Assembly (NCBI GenBank): GCA_020638795.1 | Contig: JACKHW010000008.1 | Location: 124,001 to 188,000, forward strand | Origin: Planctomycetota bacterium | Lineage (GTDB): Bacteria > Planctomycetota > UBA1135 > GCA-002748355 | Direction of reading: 5' to 3' | DNA: 64,000 nt | In this document: positions 43,869-53,212 of the stretch, in pieces | Layout of the letters: each line of letters opens with the position of its first letter | How positions within the stretch are numbered: position 1 is the first letter of the stretch | Notes under the pieces: generated by a model | The model's database searches: none | What the model saw: only the letters and a program-made list of their open reading frames with translations | What the model was told of the DNA's origin: nothing | Position numbers and translations under genes: made by a program

Positions 43869-45349
43869 GCTCGGATCTCGTCTCTGCCATCGCCGCTCTT
43901 TCCGCCCTCGCTACGGCCGCGTGCGTCGTCGTCTCGCTCCTGGATCCGATGAGTTCGCGGAGCGCCACTTCTTCGGACCTCGTGCGAAGAAGCATTTTCG
44001 GCTTCTCGTCCTTGTTGGTTCTGGCGTTCGCAACGTGGTTCGCAGTTCGTGGAGTCGATGGGAACTCGAATGGATCGGACAGCTCGTCCACGGTTCAAGG
44101 CGACATTCCCGCGAGTGCAGTCGCTGGAATCACGTGGAAGGTCGGCATCGACGGTGTGACGGTCTTGATGCTCGGCCTGATTGGTTTGGTCGGACTCGTA
44201 GCGGCATTGGTCCGCGAGGGAGAGCGCGGCGTCGAGGGCGGAGTCGAAGGGACGTCCCCGTACCCATGGGGTGCAGCGAGTCTGGCCTCGACCGGAGCCG
44301 TGATCTGTGTGATCGCTCGCGATACGGCACTCGGAGCGATGGGCCTTCTCGCTTCGATCGGTTCGTTGTGGTTCCTGTCCGGACCGACGGACAAGGAACT
44401 CCCCTGGCGGCGCGGAGTCGGGGTTCTCGTGCCCGTCGTGCTAGCGATGTCGTACGGGATCACCGCGATGGCGGGAGACGAGAGCGCCTCCCTTGCCGCG
44501 GTCGATGCGAATCGGTTGCTGCTCTTCGCTGCGCCGGTTGTCCTGCTGCCCGTCGTGCTTTCCTTCGTGATCGGGAGTGGGGACGGTGCGTACGATCGAA
44601 GCAGACTCATCGCAGTCGGGATCTTGATCCCCACCGCACAGGTGGCGCTCGCGCGCACGATTGCGGACTTCGAAGTCTCGGTGGATTACGCCACATCGGT
44701 CTCTCGGGCATGTGCGATCGGCGGCGTCGCATGCGTCGTGGTTTTCGCAGTCCTCGCATGGATCCGATCTTCTCCCGTTTGGCGCTTGTCGTGCGTGGTG
44801 GCCGCTCAGACAGGCTTCGTGCTTTCTGTATGCGTGCCTGCGGCATCTGGCGCCCTGGATGTGCCACCGGAATCGGCCTCGAACATGGACGTGTACCGTG
44901 AGTCGATACACCGCGTGGCATTGATCGTTGCCCAAGCCACGAGCGCGAGCCTCCTGACGGTCTCGCTGACATCGAAGCGGCGACTTCCGAGCACGCAGTG
45001 GCTGATGGCAATCGGCTGCTTCGCAGTCGCCGGCATCCCTGGTAGCCTGGCCGCGATTCCGCGCATGACGTCCATCCTGCGCAACCGAACCTTCGACGTA
45101 CCAATTGGCGGTGGTGTGCCCTTCACAGTCGTCGCGTTCGTCGGTGTCGCAGCATTGCAAATCGCGCTCGGGTCGCTCTGGCTCCAGAGCATGCGCAAGA
45201 CTCGCGAGCGTGCAGAGTCCTTCGTGCAGGTCGAGTCGTTTCGAACATTGCCCGGGCTGCCGCTCGCAGGTCTTCTGCTAGCAGCGGCCGTAATCGTGTT
45301 CGGGCTCTTTCCATCGATGCTTCACACCATCGGGATGCGCCTTCGATGA
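43865..45349 (+). CDS. NuoM-like membrane protein without pumping residues
   Basis: A 494-residue protein, full NuoM length, with about 13 membrane segments. VGIDGVTVLMLGLIGLVGLV (93-112) equals the NuoM G-x-DG-x-S block; ARDTALGAMGLLASIGSLWF (151-170) sits where D-x-x-x-FY-x-FFE-x-x-LIPM should be, with no Glu; LLLFAAPVVLLPVVLSFV (218-235) replaces the K-x-P-x-x-PxHTWLPDAH block; IHRVALIVAQATSASLL (348-364) equals lsHg-x-x-SaaLF; CFAVAGIPGSLAAIPRM (385-401) equals AslGLPG-x-x-gFvgE; GLPLAGLLLAAAVIVFGLFP (464-483) is the last NuoM helix. Fold signatures stay, charged pumping residues are gone. GTG start; overlaps both neighbours by four bases. Confidence 0.65.
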   Translation: MSSDLVSAIAALSALATAACVVVSLLDPMSSRSATSSDLVRRSIFGFSSLLVLAFATWFAVRGVDGNSNGSDSSSTVQGDIPASAVAGITWKVGIDGVTVLMLGLIGLVGLVAALVREGERGVEGGVEGTSPYPWGAASLASTGAVICVIARDTALGAMGLLASIGSLWFLSGPTDKELPWRRGVGVLVPVVLAMSYGITAMAGDESASLAAVDANRLLLFAAPVVLLPVVLSFVIGSGDGAYDRSRLIAVGILIPTAQVALARTIADFEVSVDYATSVSRACAIGGVACVVVFAVLAWIRSSPVWRLSCVVAAQTGFVLSVCVPAASGALDVPPESASNMDVYRESIHRVALIVAQATSASLLTVSLTSKRRLPSTQWLMAIGCFAVAGIPGSLAAIPRMTSILRNRTFDVPIGGGVPFTVVAFVGVAALQIALGSLWLQSMRKTRERAESFVQVESFRTLPGLPLAGLLLAAAVIVFGLFPSMLHTIGMRLR

Positions 45350-47019
45350 ACGAACTCCTTGCAGCGGCCATCCGTCTCGCGCCGGAGATCGACATGCTGG
45401 CGGTGTCGCTCTTCGCCGGACTCGCGAGCGTGCTTTGGAAGAACCGGCAGGCCACGCGTGTTCGCATAGGGCTCACGATCGGTGTCGTGGTCGTGCTCTC
45501 GTGCATCGGGGAGTTGTCCACCTACTGGCTCGAGGGCGGTACGTTCTTCGAGGGTGGCAATCCCGTGTTGCCCGAAATGGTCGCCCTCGCGGTCGCGACC
45601 GTGTGGATCCTCTGGAGCTCGAAGGAAGCCAAGACTTCGAACGCTTTGCCGATGATGTTGGCGATCGTCGGCATCGCGCTCGTGACGTATCGCGTATTCG
45701 ACAATCCGCGAGCGTTCGATGCGGGAATCGTGCAGTCGCTGTTTGCCGACGAGGATGGGGAAGGGCGATTGATGCGCATCGACGCATTCACGACGTACTG
45801 TCGCTTGTTGATCGTCTCGAGCTGCGTTCTTTCGGTGCTCGTCGAGTTCGCAGGACCTGTCGTCGCCCGCGCGAGTCGTTCGCTCGAGGAGTCGACGAGA
45901 GTTCACCTGGGATCGTTGGCACGGATCCTGTTCGCGCACGCCGCGGCGATGACGATCGTTGCTACCGAGCATGCGGTCGTGGCGGGATCTGCCGTCATCG
46001 CGCTGGGATTGTCGTCACGCTCGCCCGGGCGCGTCGCACTCGCGCTCCATGTCGTTGCAAGTGCAGTAGTCGTTTTCGCTGTCGCAGGACTCGCCGATTT
46101 TGCAGAGGCCTACAACTACGACGAGATCGCGTTTGCTTGGGATCGAGCTGCGCTCGCCGGCGAGCTGCCGGCAATCGTCGAGGTTTCGATCGCGGCTGGT
46201 GGAGTCGGTGTCGCTTGGTTGACGCTGTTCGGCAGTCGGTGGTTGCGCGTGCGGGATGGACAGCGGGGCCTCATAGGTCTCGCGATGTTTCTTTCGCCGA
46301 TCGTCTTCAGCGGGGTGACCCTTCGAGTCGCGCTCTCGATGAGTGGCACGGTCGTCGTCGCCCCGTTCGCGCACGAAGCGTTCTGTTTCGGCGCCGCGGG
46401 CGCGCTTGTCGTGGCCAGTGGTTTGTTCGTGTCGAGCATCCGGTCCGTAGCTCCGAATCGGCAAGGCGCCGTCTGGTTCGCGCGAAAGATGTTGTGCGTT
46501 GGCCTCGTCTGCATCGCGATGAGTGGTTTCTTCGAGTTCTCTCTGTCGTCCGATGGAACGATCGAGTCGAGCCATGCACGCGACGCGGCGACGATCGCCG
46601 TCTTGGTTCAACTCGTGGCGTGGGTAGTCGCCGTGGGTGGGCTGCTCTTGTGCAGTGAGCAGAACGCGCCGATGACCACTCTTCGCCGTCGCGTTGTCGT
46701 GATCCTGTCCGCATCGATCGGCGCTCTGCCGCCCAGCGTCGGTTTCGTTGCGCTCGCGGGGATCGCTCGGCTCGGAATCGGATCGGAGATTCCGTTCTGG
46801 CTCGTCGGGTTGGCTGCTCTCGCTCTTGCTTTGAGCTGCTTCGCAGCCTTCGAGAGCACGGGCCGAACGACACCGGAAGCGTCGAACAGGGGACGAAGCA
46901 CCGAGATTGCCACGACTGGTTTCGCTGCAGTGCTCGCGATCGCGTCCGTCACGTTGTTTTTCGCTCCCGATGTCATCGTCGCATTCGCAAAGACTGCGGC
47001 GTTCGGACTTCGCCTCTGA
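45346..47019 (+). CDS. NuoN-like membrane protein without pumping residues
   Basis: A 557-residue protein with about 14 membrane segments. It begins LAPEIDMLAVSLFAGLASVL, like the NuoN L-x-PE start. DAFTTYCRLLIVSSCVLSVL matches the NuoN D-x-F-x-x-F-x-K-x-L region. LARILFAHAAAMTIVATEHA followed by VVAGSAVIALGLSS matches the helix pair that normally carries the glutamate (lylglElmSL); no Glu is present. LSASIGALPPSVGF (454-467) is the strongest match, to NuoN SLaGiPPtaGFigK, but K is replaced by A. The extra length lies in loops. Starts inside the stop of the NuoM-like gene (ATGA). Confidence 0.65.
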   Translation: MNELLAAAIRLAPEIDMLAVSLFAGLASVLWKNRQATRVRIGLTIGVVVVLSCIGELSTYWLEGGTFFEGGNPVLPEMVALAVATVWILWSSKEAKTSNALPMMLAIVGIALVTYRVFDNPRAFDAGIVQSLFADEDGEGRLMRIDAFTTYCRLLIVSSCVLSVLVEFAGPVVARASRSLEESTRVHLGSLARILFAHAAAMTIVATEHAVVAGSAVIALGLSSRSPGRVALALHVVASAVVVFAVAGLADFAEAYNYDEIAFAWDRAALAGELPAIVEVSIAAGGVGVAWLTLFGSRWLRVRDGQRGLIGLAMFLSPIVFSGVTLRVALSMSGTVVVAPFAHEAFCFGAAGALVVASGLFVSSIRSVAPNRQGAVWFARKMLCVGLVCIAMSGFFEFSLSSDGTIESSHARDAATIAVLVQLVAWVVAVGGLLLCSEQNAPMTTLRRRVVVILSASIGALPPSVGFVALAGIARLGIGSEIPFWLVGLAALALALSCFAAFESTGRTTPEASNRGRSTEIATTGFAAVLAIASVTLFFAPDVIVAFAKTAAFGLRL

Positions 47020-47064
47020 ACATCCGCGGATCGTGGCGTCGATCATGTTTCGAAGCGATGACGC

Positions 47065-47853
47065 TCAGCGGACCGTCGTGCTCGCGATCTCGAAGTCTGC
47101 ACAGCGTTCGAGGGCTCGCGTGAAGGTGAGGACGCGCACCTTCCCGAGATGGTTCTCGATGGGCGGCAAGGTCATGGACGCGGGATTCGGGCCCACGAGG
47201 ACGGACACGACGACGTCGTCGACGAGTACCGCCGCTGCCAAGAAGTCCGGTGCGCCGTGGCGCCCCAGCTTGGCGAGCATTCCTCCTCGCGAAGCGACAT
47301 CACCGGCCGTCAGAATTGTCGAGCCTCGATAGCCGGGACTCAGTTCGACGTAGTGGGTGCGTGTCGAACCGCCCGCGAATGCAACGCAAACAGGCCTGTC
47401 TTTCGTGAGCCGATGCACGCCATCCCGATCGATCGAGATGACGTGGCGATCGGGTGGATCGTTGGGGTTGTCGCAGTCGGACGATTCGACGACGATCGCT
47501 GCTGATTCCACTTCGCCTTGCACGGCCATTGTCAACCGCTGTCGCGAGAAGCCGACGAACTGTCCAGGCTTGTCGTAGATACATCGCTTCTCGCTCGCGT
47601 CGATTTTTCCGTCACCGTTCGCGTCGGCCTGGATGCAGATCGAAACGTCGCAGGGCCGCTTGCCGCCACGCGGACGAACGGAGATGTTCGTCAGGTCGAT
47701 CGAAGTTCCGAGCTTGTCGCTGCGCAGCGTCACGCTCGAACACTTGACATCGACGACTTTCCCGTTGCTCGTGAATCGATCGTGATGCGCGACGCAAGAA
47801 CCCAGTGTCGCGAGAGCAAGACCGAGCGTAATGGTCATGGATTGGTGAGCCAT
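47065..47853 (-). CDS. Lipoprotein with an EF-hand/dockerin-like loop
   Basis: A 262-residue exported protein; the signal ends TLGSC (lipobox). A calcium-loop-like DANGDGKIDASE sits near residue 75, flanked by cysteines (RPCDVSICI, KRC). The C-terminal half has FLAAAVLVDDVVVSVLVG and no motif I know. A very strong ribosome-binding site, AAGGAGG, precedes ATG 47853, so it may be well expressed. It converges on the NuoN-like gene (45 bases apart) and lies 90 bases downstream of the Omp85 gene. Confidence 0.65.
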   Translation of the reverse strand: MAHQSMTITLGLALATLGSCVAHHDRFTSNGKVVDVKCSSVTLRSDKLGTSIDLTNISVRPRGGKRPCDVSICIQADANGDGKIDASEKRCIYDKPGQFVGFSRQRLTMAVQGEVESAAIVVESSDCDNPNDPPDRHVISIDRDGVHRLTKDRPVCVAFAGGSTRTHYVELSPGYRGSTILTAGDVASRGGMLAKLGRHGAPDFLAAAVLVDDVVVSVLVGPNPASMTLPPIENHLGKVRVLTFTRALERCADFEIASTTVR

Positions 47854-47943
47854 GGTTCCTCCTTCCTCGAATCGAATGTCGTGCGCCGTCGTGACGCACC
47901 ACGACCAATGCAACGAGGAAGGCGAAAACGCGCAGTCGTCGCT

Positions 47944-50085
47944 TCAGTCCAGCACGCCGATTCTCAGGTGCATGACCCACTTCTCCTCGCCGGAGCGGCG
48001 ATCCGGGTTGATCGCGAAATCGAATCGGATCGGAATCTGGACGGGAATCGAGTACTGCAAGCCGAGTCCGATCGCGTAGCGCATGTCGTCGAGACCGAAA
48101 TCTTCGACGCGCCGACCGACGTTGCCGGCATCGGCGAAGAGCACGAAGTCGAGCGGGTCCTCGATGACGAAGCGGCTCTCGAGATTGAACACGTTGCGGA
48201 ATTCGCCGCCGAGCGATTCGCCATTCGCATCCTTCGGTCCGACTCGATCCTCGCGGAACGAACGAACCGTGTTCTCACCGCCAACGAACATGCGATGTTG
48301 GATCGGAATCCTGGCAGAAGATCGTGTCGTCCACACGAGACCGCTGCGCACGCGTGCGGACAACGCGACGCGATCCGACACGCGAAGCCACTTCGCGCCG
48401 TCGATGCCGAGATGCAGGAGGTCGACATCGCCGCCAAGGGATTCATCGCTCCAATCGAGAGTCAGCTTGGCTGCGTGACCATCGAACGTGCGGATCGGAT
48501 GATCCCGGTCCTGCGAAAGGAGTTGCGCGAACAGCACACTCCGTTCGTGATCGACGACGTCGAGCGTCGGCATGCTCGTATCGGACCATGACCCACCATG
48601 GTCCTCGAACCGATAGCCGAGCCGCATGTGGGTCGTGTCGGTCCACTCGTGGCGCAATGCCGCTTCGACCGCGAGCTGTTTGTCCGAATAGGACGGCTGT
48701 CGTCGGTGCATGCCGGCCATGCCGATCGTCGCATCCGTGCCTGGCAGGACGTCCGCACGGCCGAGGGATGCCGACATCATGTGGCCTTTGGCATTGAGTT
48801 CGGCAGCAGCCTTCAAGTCGAGGCCGGTACTCAGCACGTCCTCGATACCGAACCGAAGACCCGCGCGCACGCGCACGTAGCTGCCGTAGCCGACTTCGAG
48901 ATCGACGGGTGGGCGCTTGTTCTCGATCACTTCGAGAACGATGCGCAGCCGACCGTCTGGGAGCGTCTCGTGCTTCGCCTGCACCTTGGCGAAGTCCCCG
49001 GTCGCGTAGATCCTACGAATCGCTCGATCCTCGAGACTGCCTCGGAAACGATCGCCGGGTTCGAGCTCGAGCGTCGCACGAATGTTGTCCTGCCGGATCA
49101 CGTCGTTACCGACCACGACGACTTCACCCACCGCCTGGATCGGGCCCGGTTCTCCACGGATCAAGACGTCGACGCCTTTCTCCTCGGCAACTGCGCCGAT
49201 CAAAGGACGAATGTCCGGATCGGGATGACCGGCTTCTCGCAGCCCGCGCACGATCTCGCGACAGTACGCTTCGATTTCGGCTGCAGAGAAGGGCTTTCCG
49301 TCGAAGCCCTTCGGCACTCCGCCGGGAATCGTCGCCAACCGATCCGCGAGCGCACGATCGATGCGCATGCGCAACACGGTGTAGAGGGGTCCCTCGCGAA
49401 TCTCGAAACGGACACGCGCCTTGTGATCGCGAGTGAACTCGATCCTCGGTTTGGCGACGTTCGCCTCGAGGTAGCCCGCACCTTGATAGCGCGCGGTGAT
49501 CTCGTCACGTAACGAGTCGACGTCGGCACGCACGAACGGGATGCCTTCGATGCTCGTGGTCCCGCGAGTCGAACCGAACTGTCGCCCGAGTAGCTCTGCG
49601 GACGTGAGGCTGTGGTTGCCATCGAACTCGATGGACTCGATCGTCACGAACGGCCCTTCCCTCACGAGGAAGCGCAGGATCGACGTTTCCTCGTCGATGG
49701 TCTCGAGCGCGGGCGGAGTCTCGAGCTTTGCCGAGACGACAGCATCTGGATACCCCGATTCGACGATGATCGTCTGCACTGCCCGGCGTGCGACATCGAC
49801 GACTTCGTCGACACGTTCGTGCTCGTTCGCATCGCCGACGAGTTGCGACAATCGAATGAGCTCGGGACGCAGCGGCTTCGCGAACACGCGCGCATCGAAG
49901 CTCTTCAATCCCTCGAAGACGGCTCTGACAGGACGCGCGTTCGGGCCGTCGCCGACGACCTCGATCTTCGTGCTCTGGCACGAAGCGAGCATCGCGATAC
50001 CGATCCCCGCGACGATCTCCTTGCGCCCAACGTGCTGCGATCGCGCTGTCGTCCTCACGTGCCCTCTCATCGTCGGAGCGATCAT
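47944..50085 (-). CDS. Omp85/TamA-like outer-membrane assembly protein
   Basis: A 713-residue protein. The signal ends with a lipobox-like MLASCQ. POTRA-type domains fill about 45-410: repeated G-(Y/H)-x-(E/D/A)-A units such as RYQGAGYLEANVAKPRI, GLREAGHPDPDIRP and AIRRIYATGDFAKVQAK, with internal VVVVGNDVIRQDNIRA. The C-terminal ~300 residues are a beta-barrel with MFVGGENTVRSF (equal to the Omp85 GG-x-x-x-(V/L)RG-(F/Y) loop, with S for G) and a final strand ending VMHLRIGVLD. ATG 50085 overlaps the stop of the AsmA/TamB-like gene (ATGA), supporting a TamA-TamB-like pair. ATG 50070 is the alternative. Confidence 0.8.
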   Translation of the reverse strand: MIAPTMRGHVRTTARSQHVGRKEIVAGIGIAMLASCQSTKIEVVGDGPNARPVRAVFEGLKSFDARVFAKPLRPELIRLSQLVGDANEHERVDEVVDVARRAVQTIIVESGYPDAVVSAKLETPPALETIDEETSILRFLVREGPFVTIESIEFDGNHSLTSAELLGRQFGSTRGTTSIEGIPFVRADVDSLRDEITARYQGAGYLEANVAKPRIEFTRDHKARVRFEIREGPLYTVLRMRIDRALADRLATIPGGVPKGFDGKPFSAAEIEAYCREIVRGLREAGHPDPDIRPLIGAVAEEKGVDVLIRGEPGPIQAVGEVVVVGNDVIRQDNIRATLELEPGDRFRGSLEDRAIRRIYATGDFAKVQAKHETLPDGRLRIVLEVIENKRPPVDLEVGYGSYVRVRAGLRFGIEDVLSTGLDLKAAAELNAKGHMMSASLGRADVLPGTDATIGMAGMHRRQPSYSDKQLAVEAALRHEWTDTTHMRLGYRFEDHGGSWSDTSMPTLDVVDHERSVLFAQLLSQDRDHPIRTFDGHAAKLTLDWSDESLGGDVDLLHLGIDGAKWLRVSDRVALSARVRSGLVWTTRSSARIPIQHRMFVGGENTVRSFREDRVGPKDANGESLGGEFRNVFNLESRFVIEDPLDFVLFADAGNVGRRVEDFGLDDMRYAIGLGLQYSIPVQIPIRFDFAINPDRRSGEEKWVMHLRIGVLD

Positions 50086-51833
50086 CGGGGAGCGGACCAC
50101 GGTGTCGCAAGCCACGCGTTCCCGATCTCGATGAGCGACGAGTCGACGGCGAAGGGGCGAGGTCCGGGGCGGGCTCGACCTGCTTCGATTAGGACGTGTC
50201 CGGAGCTTCGTCGAAGAAGCACGATGTTGAGCCCGCGCAGATCCGTGTTCGGGGTCGCACGAGCGAACGGTTCTCCCCAGTTGATGCCAGGCACGATCGC
50301 AATCGGGCTCGCACCGAACCCGATCCAAGCGATATCGGGTCCCGAGTACTCGAGATGCGTCACGTTGAGTGCGTTCGCCGTGCCATTGCACCGAAAGTGA
50401 GTGCTGCCGAACGCACCGCTGAGTCGTCCGTCGAGTCGTACCTGTGGGTTCCGTTTGTCGCCGCGAAGTTTGAGTTCGCCGCGAAGTGCCCGTGGCTTTC
50501 CGCAAATCATGTCGAGTCCGAGCAAAGTCGCCAAACTGCCGGTACATGGGAGGTCGCACGTGACGCGGATGTCGGGTCTGCCGTACCGATGAAGGGGGTA
50601 GCGTCCGCGGACGACGAGCAATTCTCGATCGGCAGCGCGAAGGACGGTGTCCGCGAAGATCAACGCGCCGAGGCCGTCGATCTCGGCAGTGGATACGAAA
50701 CTCGTCGCGCGTCCGAGTTCGGCAGGCAGCTCGAAGGGACCGAGATCGATCTGCGCCTGACCGGCAAGATACTCTTCCTCGTCGCTGCTGGAGATCGGGA
50801 GCTTGATGCTCCCGGACGTCGTGATCGGAGTTTGCCCGACGCTCGAGCGTGATCGCCCGCTCTCGATGTCGAGCGACCTCTCGATCGCCGCAGAGACGAG
50901 GTCGTCGGCCACCGTTCCGGACAGCGCCCAATGCACGCGGAACACGTCGCGAGCCGTTCCGCGCGGAAAGTCGAGTCTTCCGCTTCCGTGGAGTCCACCG
51001 CCGTTGTTGCTGGACATCGCAGCGTCGAGAACGGAAGCGCATGGTCCCGTTCGAACGTCTTCGATCAGGAGTTCGGAGTTGTGGAGACGCAGCCGGGCTT
51101 GTCCGTCGGACACGGATCCGAATGCCGTGCGAAGCGGGCCGAACGTGAGCAGTGCGTCGCACGATGCGTCTTCGAGGCTGCTGCGAATCGTGGCTGTATC
51201 ACAGCGAACCGCGACGTCCTTGCAGCCCCAGCCACGACTGTGAATCTCGTCGATCTTGACGCTGGCACCACGGGCACCGACCGAGATTCGGATTCCCGCG
51301 AGTTCGTAGTCTTCGAACTCCAAGCGAGCGATCGTCGCTTCGAGCCCTCCCGGAAGGGCTGCATGAAGGTCATCGAGAGTCTTCGCGTTCGTTCCGATCT
51401 CGCCGGCGGCCGACGAGTCGGCAGTCGATGTCGCTGCCGATGTCGCGGGAACGCTGCGGAGTTTCGCTTCTCGGATGTCCCATGCGATGCCCGTCACGAG
51501 GTGATTGCTCGTCGTCGATCCGATGGCAAGTGGATCCAGGCAGACGCGCAGTGTCGACGCGGCACAGTCGAGAGCGAATCCACGGAGGCGACGTCCGCCG
51601 GAGATCTTGACGTCCCGCAGTGTCACCTCGCCGAAGGGATCCCCGTCGATTCCGTCCATCTCGACGGTGGCGTCGAGCATGGTGGCGAGTTGGGACGCGA
51701 TCTCGCGAGCAAGAGCGGGGTTGAGCAAGGACTTGCGAAATCCCCATACGAGCGCGAAGACCACCACACCGCCGAGGCCGACGAAAACGATCAATCGCTT
51801 GACGAAGCGCTGGAGCGAGAGCCGTCGCGTCAT
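50082..51833 (-). CDS. AsmA/TamB-like inner-membrane anchored protein
   Basis: A 583-residue protein. One membrane anchor near the start (LIVFVGLGGVVVFALVWGF), then AsmA/TamB-type beta-repeats: EIASQLATMLDATVEMDGID and DPFGEVTLRDVKISGGRRLR is the typical first repeat of TamB (x-G-x-L-x-x-G-x-x-L-x-x-V-x-I). TamB proteins bridge inner and outer membranes; this one is about half of the usual length and its end (NAWLATPWSAPR) lacks the DUF490 signature, so it is a short form. It sits between cca and the TamA-like gene with 4-base overlaps at both ends. Confidence 0.65.
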   Translation of the reverse strand: MTRRLSLQRFVKRLIVFVGLGGVVVFALVWGFRKSLLNPALAREIASQLATMLDATVEMDGIDGDPFGEVTLRDVKISGGRRLRGFALDCAASTLRVCLDPLAIGSTTSNHLVTGIAWDIREAKLRSVPATSAATSTADSSAAGEIGTNAKTLDDLHAALPGGLEATIARLEFEDYELAGIRISVGARGASVKIDEIHSRGWGCKDVAVRCDTATIRSSLEDASCDALLTFGPLRTAFGSVSDGQARLRLHNSELLIEDVRTGPCASVLDAAMSSNNGGGLHGSGRLDFPRGTARDVFRVHWALSGTVADDLVSAAIERSLDIESGRSRSSVGQTPITTSGSIKLPISSSDEEEYLAGQAQIDLGPFELPAELGRATSFVSTAEIDGLGALIFADTVLRAADRELLVVRGRYPLHRYGRPDIRVTCDLPCTGSLATLLGLDMICGKPRALRGELKLRGDKRNPQVRLDGRLSGAFGSTHFRCNGTANALNVTHLEYSGPDIAWIGFGASPIAIVPGINWGEPFARATPNTDLRGLNIVLLRRSSGHVLIEAGRARPGPRPFAVDSSLIEIGNAWLATPWSAPR

Positions 51834-53212
51834 GTCGCGTCGTTACGCTGATCGGCGTCGTGAATTGCGCGGCAGCGGAGTTCGTGGAGAGCGGCACGGA
51901 TCTTCTGCGGTTCGTCGGCGAACCGCTGGGCGACGTCGTCGCCCCGAACTTCGCGCAGGATGCCGTCGAGGCGCTCGAGCGAACGCAGGATTCGACGCTC
52001 GAGCTGCCAGCCGATGTCTGCGTGGCTCGTGCGCCGCCGCAGCCCGATCGACTCGGGAGCGAGTCTGCCGTCGTGGTCCGCGCGGACCGCAGCGGCAAGC
52101 AGGGGCAAGTCGTCCCGTATCGGGGAGAACTCACGCTCCCAGAGGTCGACGAGTGTCCCGACGCGTAGCTCCTCGAGCCGCAGGAGCAGGACGTGGGTTC
52201 GAGCGACGACGTGGCAGAACCTGCGGGCGCGCCTGTCGCCGAGACCCGGGAAGCGATCGAACAGCGAGTCGATGAGTGGCGTGCCGGCCATGTCGTGACC
52301 GGGATGGGAGGGCAACTCACCCGGTCGAGTCCGTCCCTTCCCGAGATCGTGACACAGCACGCCGAGTAGCAGGCGGAGTCGCGCGGCATCGTCGAGGCGA
52401 TCGCGTTCGGCGAGCATTGCGGCGGCGCGGAGCGTCAGCACGGTGTGCAGGCCTTGCGACATCTCGGGGTGCCAGCGGATCCGGCCGGCGGCGCGACCGT
52501 CGAAGAGCGGGTGGACCTCCGGGATCAGATGCTCGAGCAGCCCTTCTTCGCTGGCGAGTGCGAAGAACAGCCCGGGACTGTGCCCTGCCAGAACGCGCCG
52601 GAGTTCTTCGGCGACGGCTTCCGGCGTCACGCTGTCTCGCACGTTCGTTGCGTGCGTTCGAATCGCTCTTCTCGTCCGCTCGTCGAGCGCGAAGCCGAGT
52701 TCGGCGCCGCGACGCAGGTAGCGCAGTGCGCGAATGGCGTGTTCTGCCAGGCGCTCCCCAGCGTCACCGCACGCGCGGATGATCCCGCGCTTCCAGTCCT
52801 CGAGACCGCCGAGGGGATCGTGGATCGTGTCGTCGTGGATGCGCCACAGAACGGCCCCGATCGTCATGTCGCGGCGCAGCGCGTCTTGGGTGATGCGCTC
52901 GTCAGGTTCCGACCCACCCCCCCGGAACGACGTGATCTCGAAGCGCTGGATCGGAGTCCGGACGCCGATCGTGCCGCGATCGAGAGCCCCTTTCGTCTGC
53001 GTGACCTCGAAACCGGCGTTTTCGAGAACGCGCAGCGCCTCCGGGACGGGCAGGCGCCATGCAAGGTCGATGTCGTGCGTGTCCGGCCGGTCCGCGAGTC
53101 CGCTGCGCTCACAAGCCTCGGCCAGTGCCAGGGATCCGACGATGCAGACCTCGAGCGCCGGATCCGCGGCGAAGGGCAGGCAGCGGAGCACGAGATCACG
53201 GGCCGACGACAT
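51830..53212 (-). CDS. cca: CCA tRNA nucleotidyltransferase / poly(A) polymerase family protein with HD domain
   Basis: A 460-residue protein. The nucleotidyltransferase head has HDIDLAW (the D-x-D metal pair), then RFEITSFRGG, RDMTIGAVLWRI and DPLGGLEDWKRGIIRACGDA, followed by an RALRYLRRGAELGF helix, all in the order of class II CCA-adding enzymes. An HD domain follows (CHDLGKGRTRPG). The glycine-serine before the metal site is reduced (VGSLALAEACE). Function: adding or repairing the 3' CCA of tRNA, or adding A. ATG 53212 is chosen over TTG 53251. It heads the operon with the AsmA and Omp85-like genes. The one tRNA here already encodes CCA. Confidence 0.8.
   Translation of the reverse strand: MSSARDLVLRCLPFAADPALEVCIVGSLALAEACERSGLADRPDTHDIDLAWRLPVPEALRVLENAGFEVTQTKGALDRGTIGVRTPIQRFEITSFRGGGSEPDERITQDALRRDMTIGAVLWRIHDDTIHDPLGGLEDWKRGIIRACGDAGERLAEHAIRALRYLRRGAELGFALDERTRRAIRTHATNVRDSVTPEAVAEELRRVLAGHSPGLFFALASEEGLLEHLIPEVHPLFDGRAAGRIRWHPEMSQGLHTVLTLRAAAMLAERDRLDDAARLRLLLGVLCHDLGKGRTRPGELPSHPGHDMAGTPLIDSLFDRFPGLGDRRARRFCHVVARTHVLLLRLEELRVGTLVDLWEREFSPIRDDLPLLAAAVRADHDGRLAPESIGLRRRTSHADIGWQLERRILRSLERLDGILREVRGDDVAQRFADEPQKIRAALHELRCRAIHDADQRNDAT

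Noticed and set aside
45435..46658. 407-codon open frame on the plus strand inside the NuoN-like gene
   Set aside because: Arg-rich product typical of a +1 shadow frame; the NuoN-like frame has regular membrane helices.
42810..47019. Mrp antiporter or DabB-type bicarbonate system
   Set aside because: No MrpB/C/E/F/G-type small subunits and no DabA next to it; order and motifs fit NuoL-M-N better.
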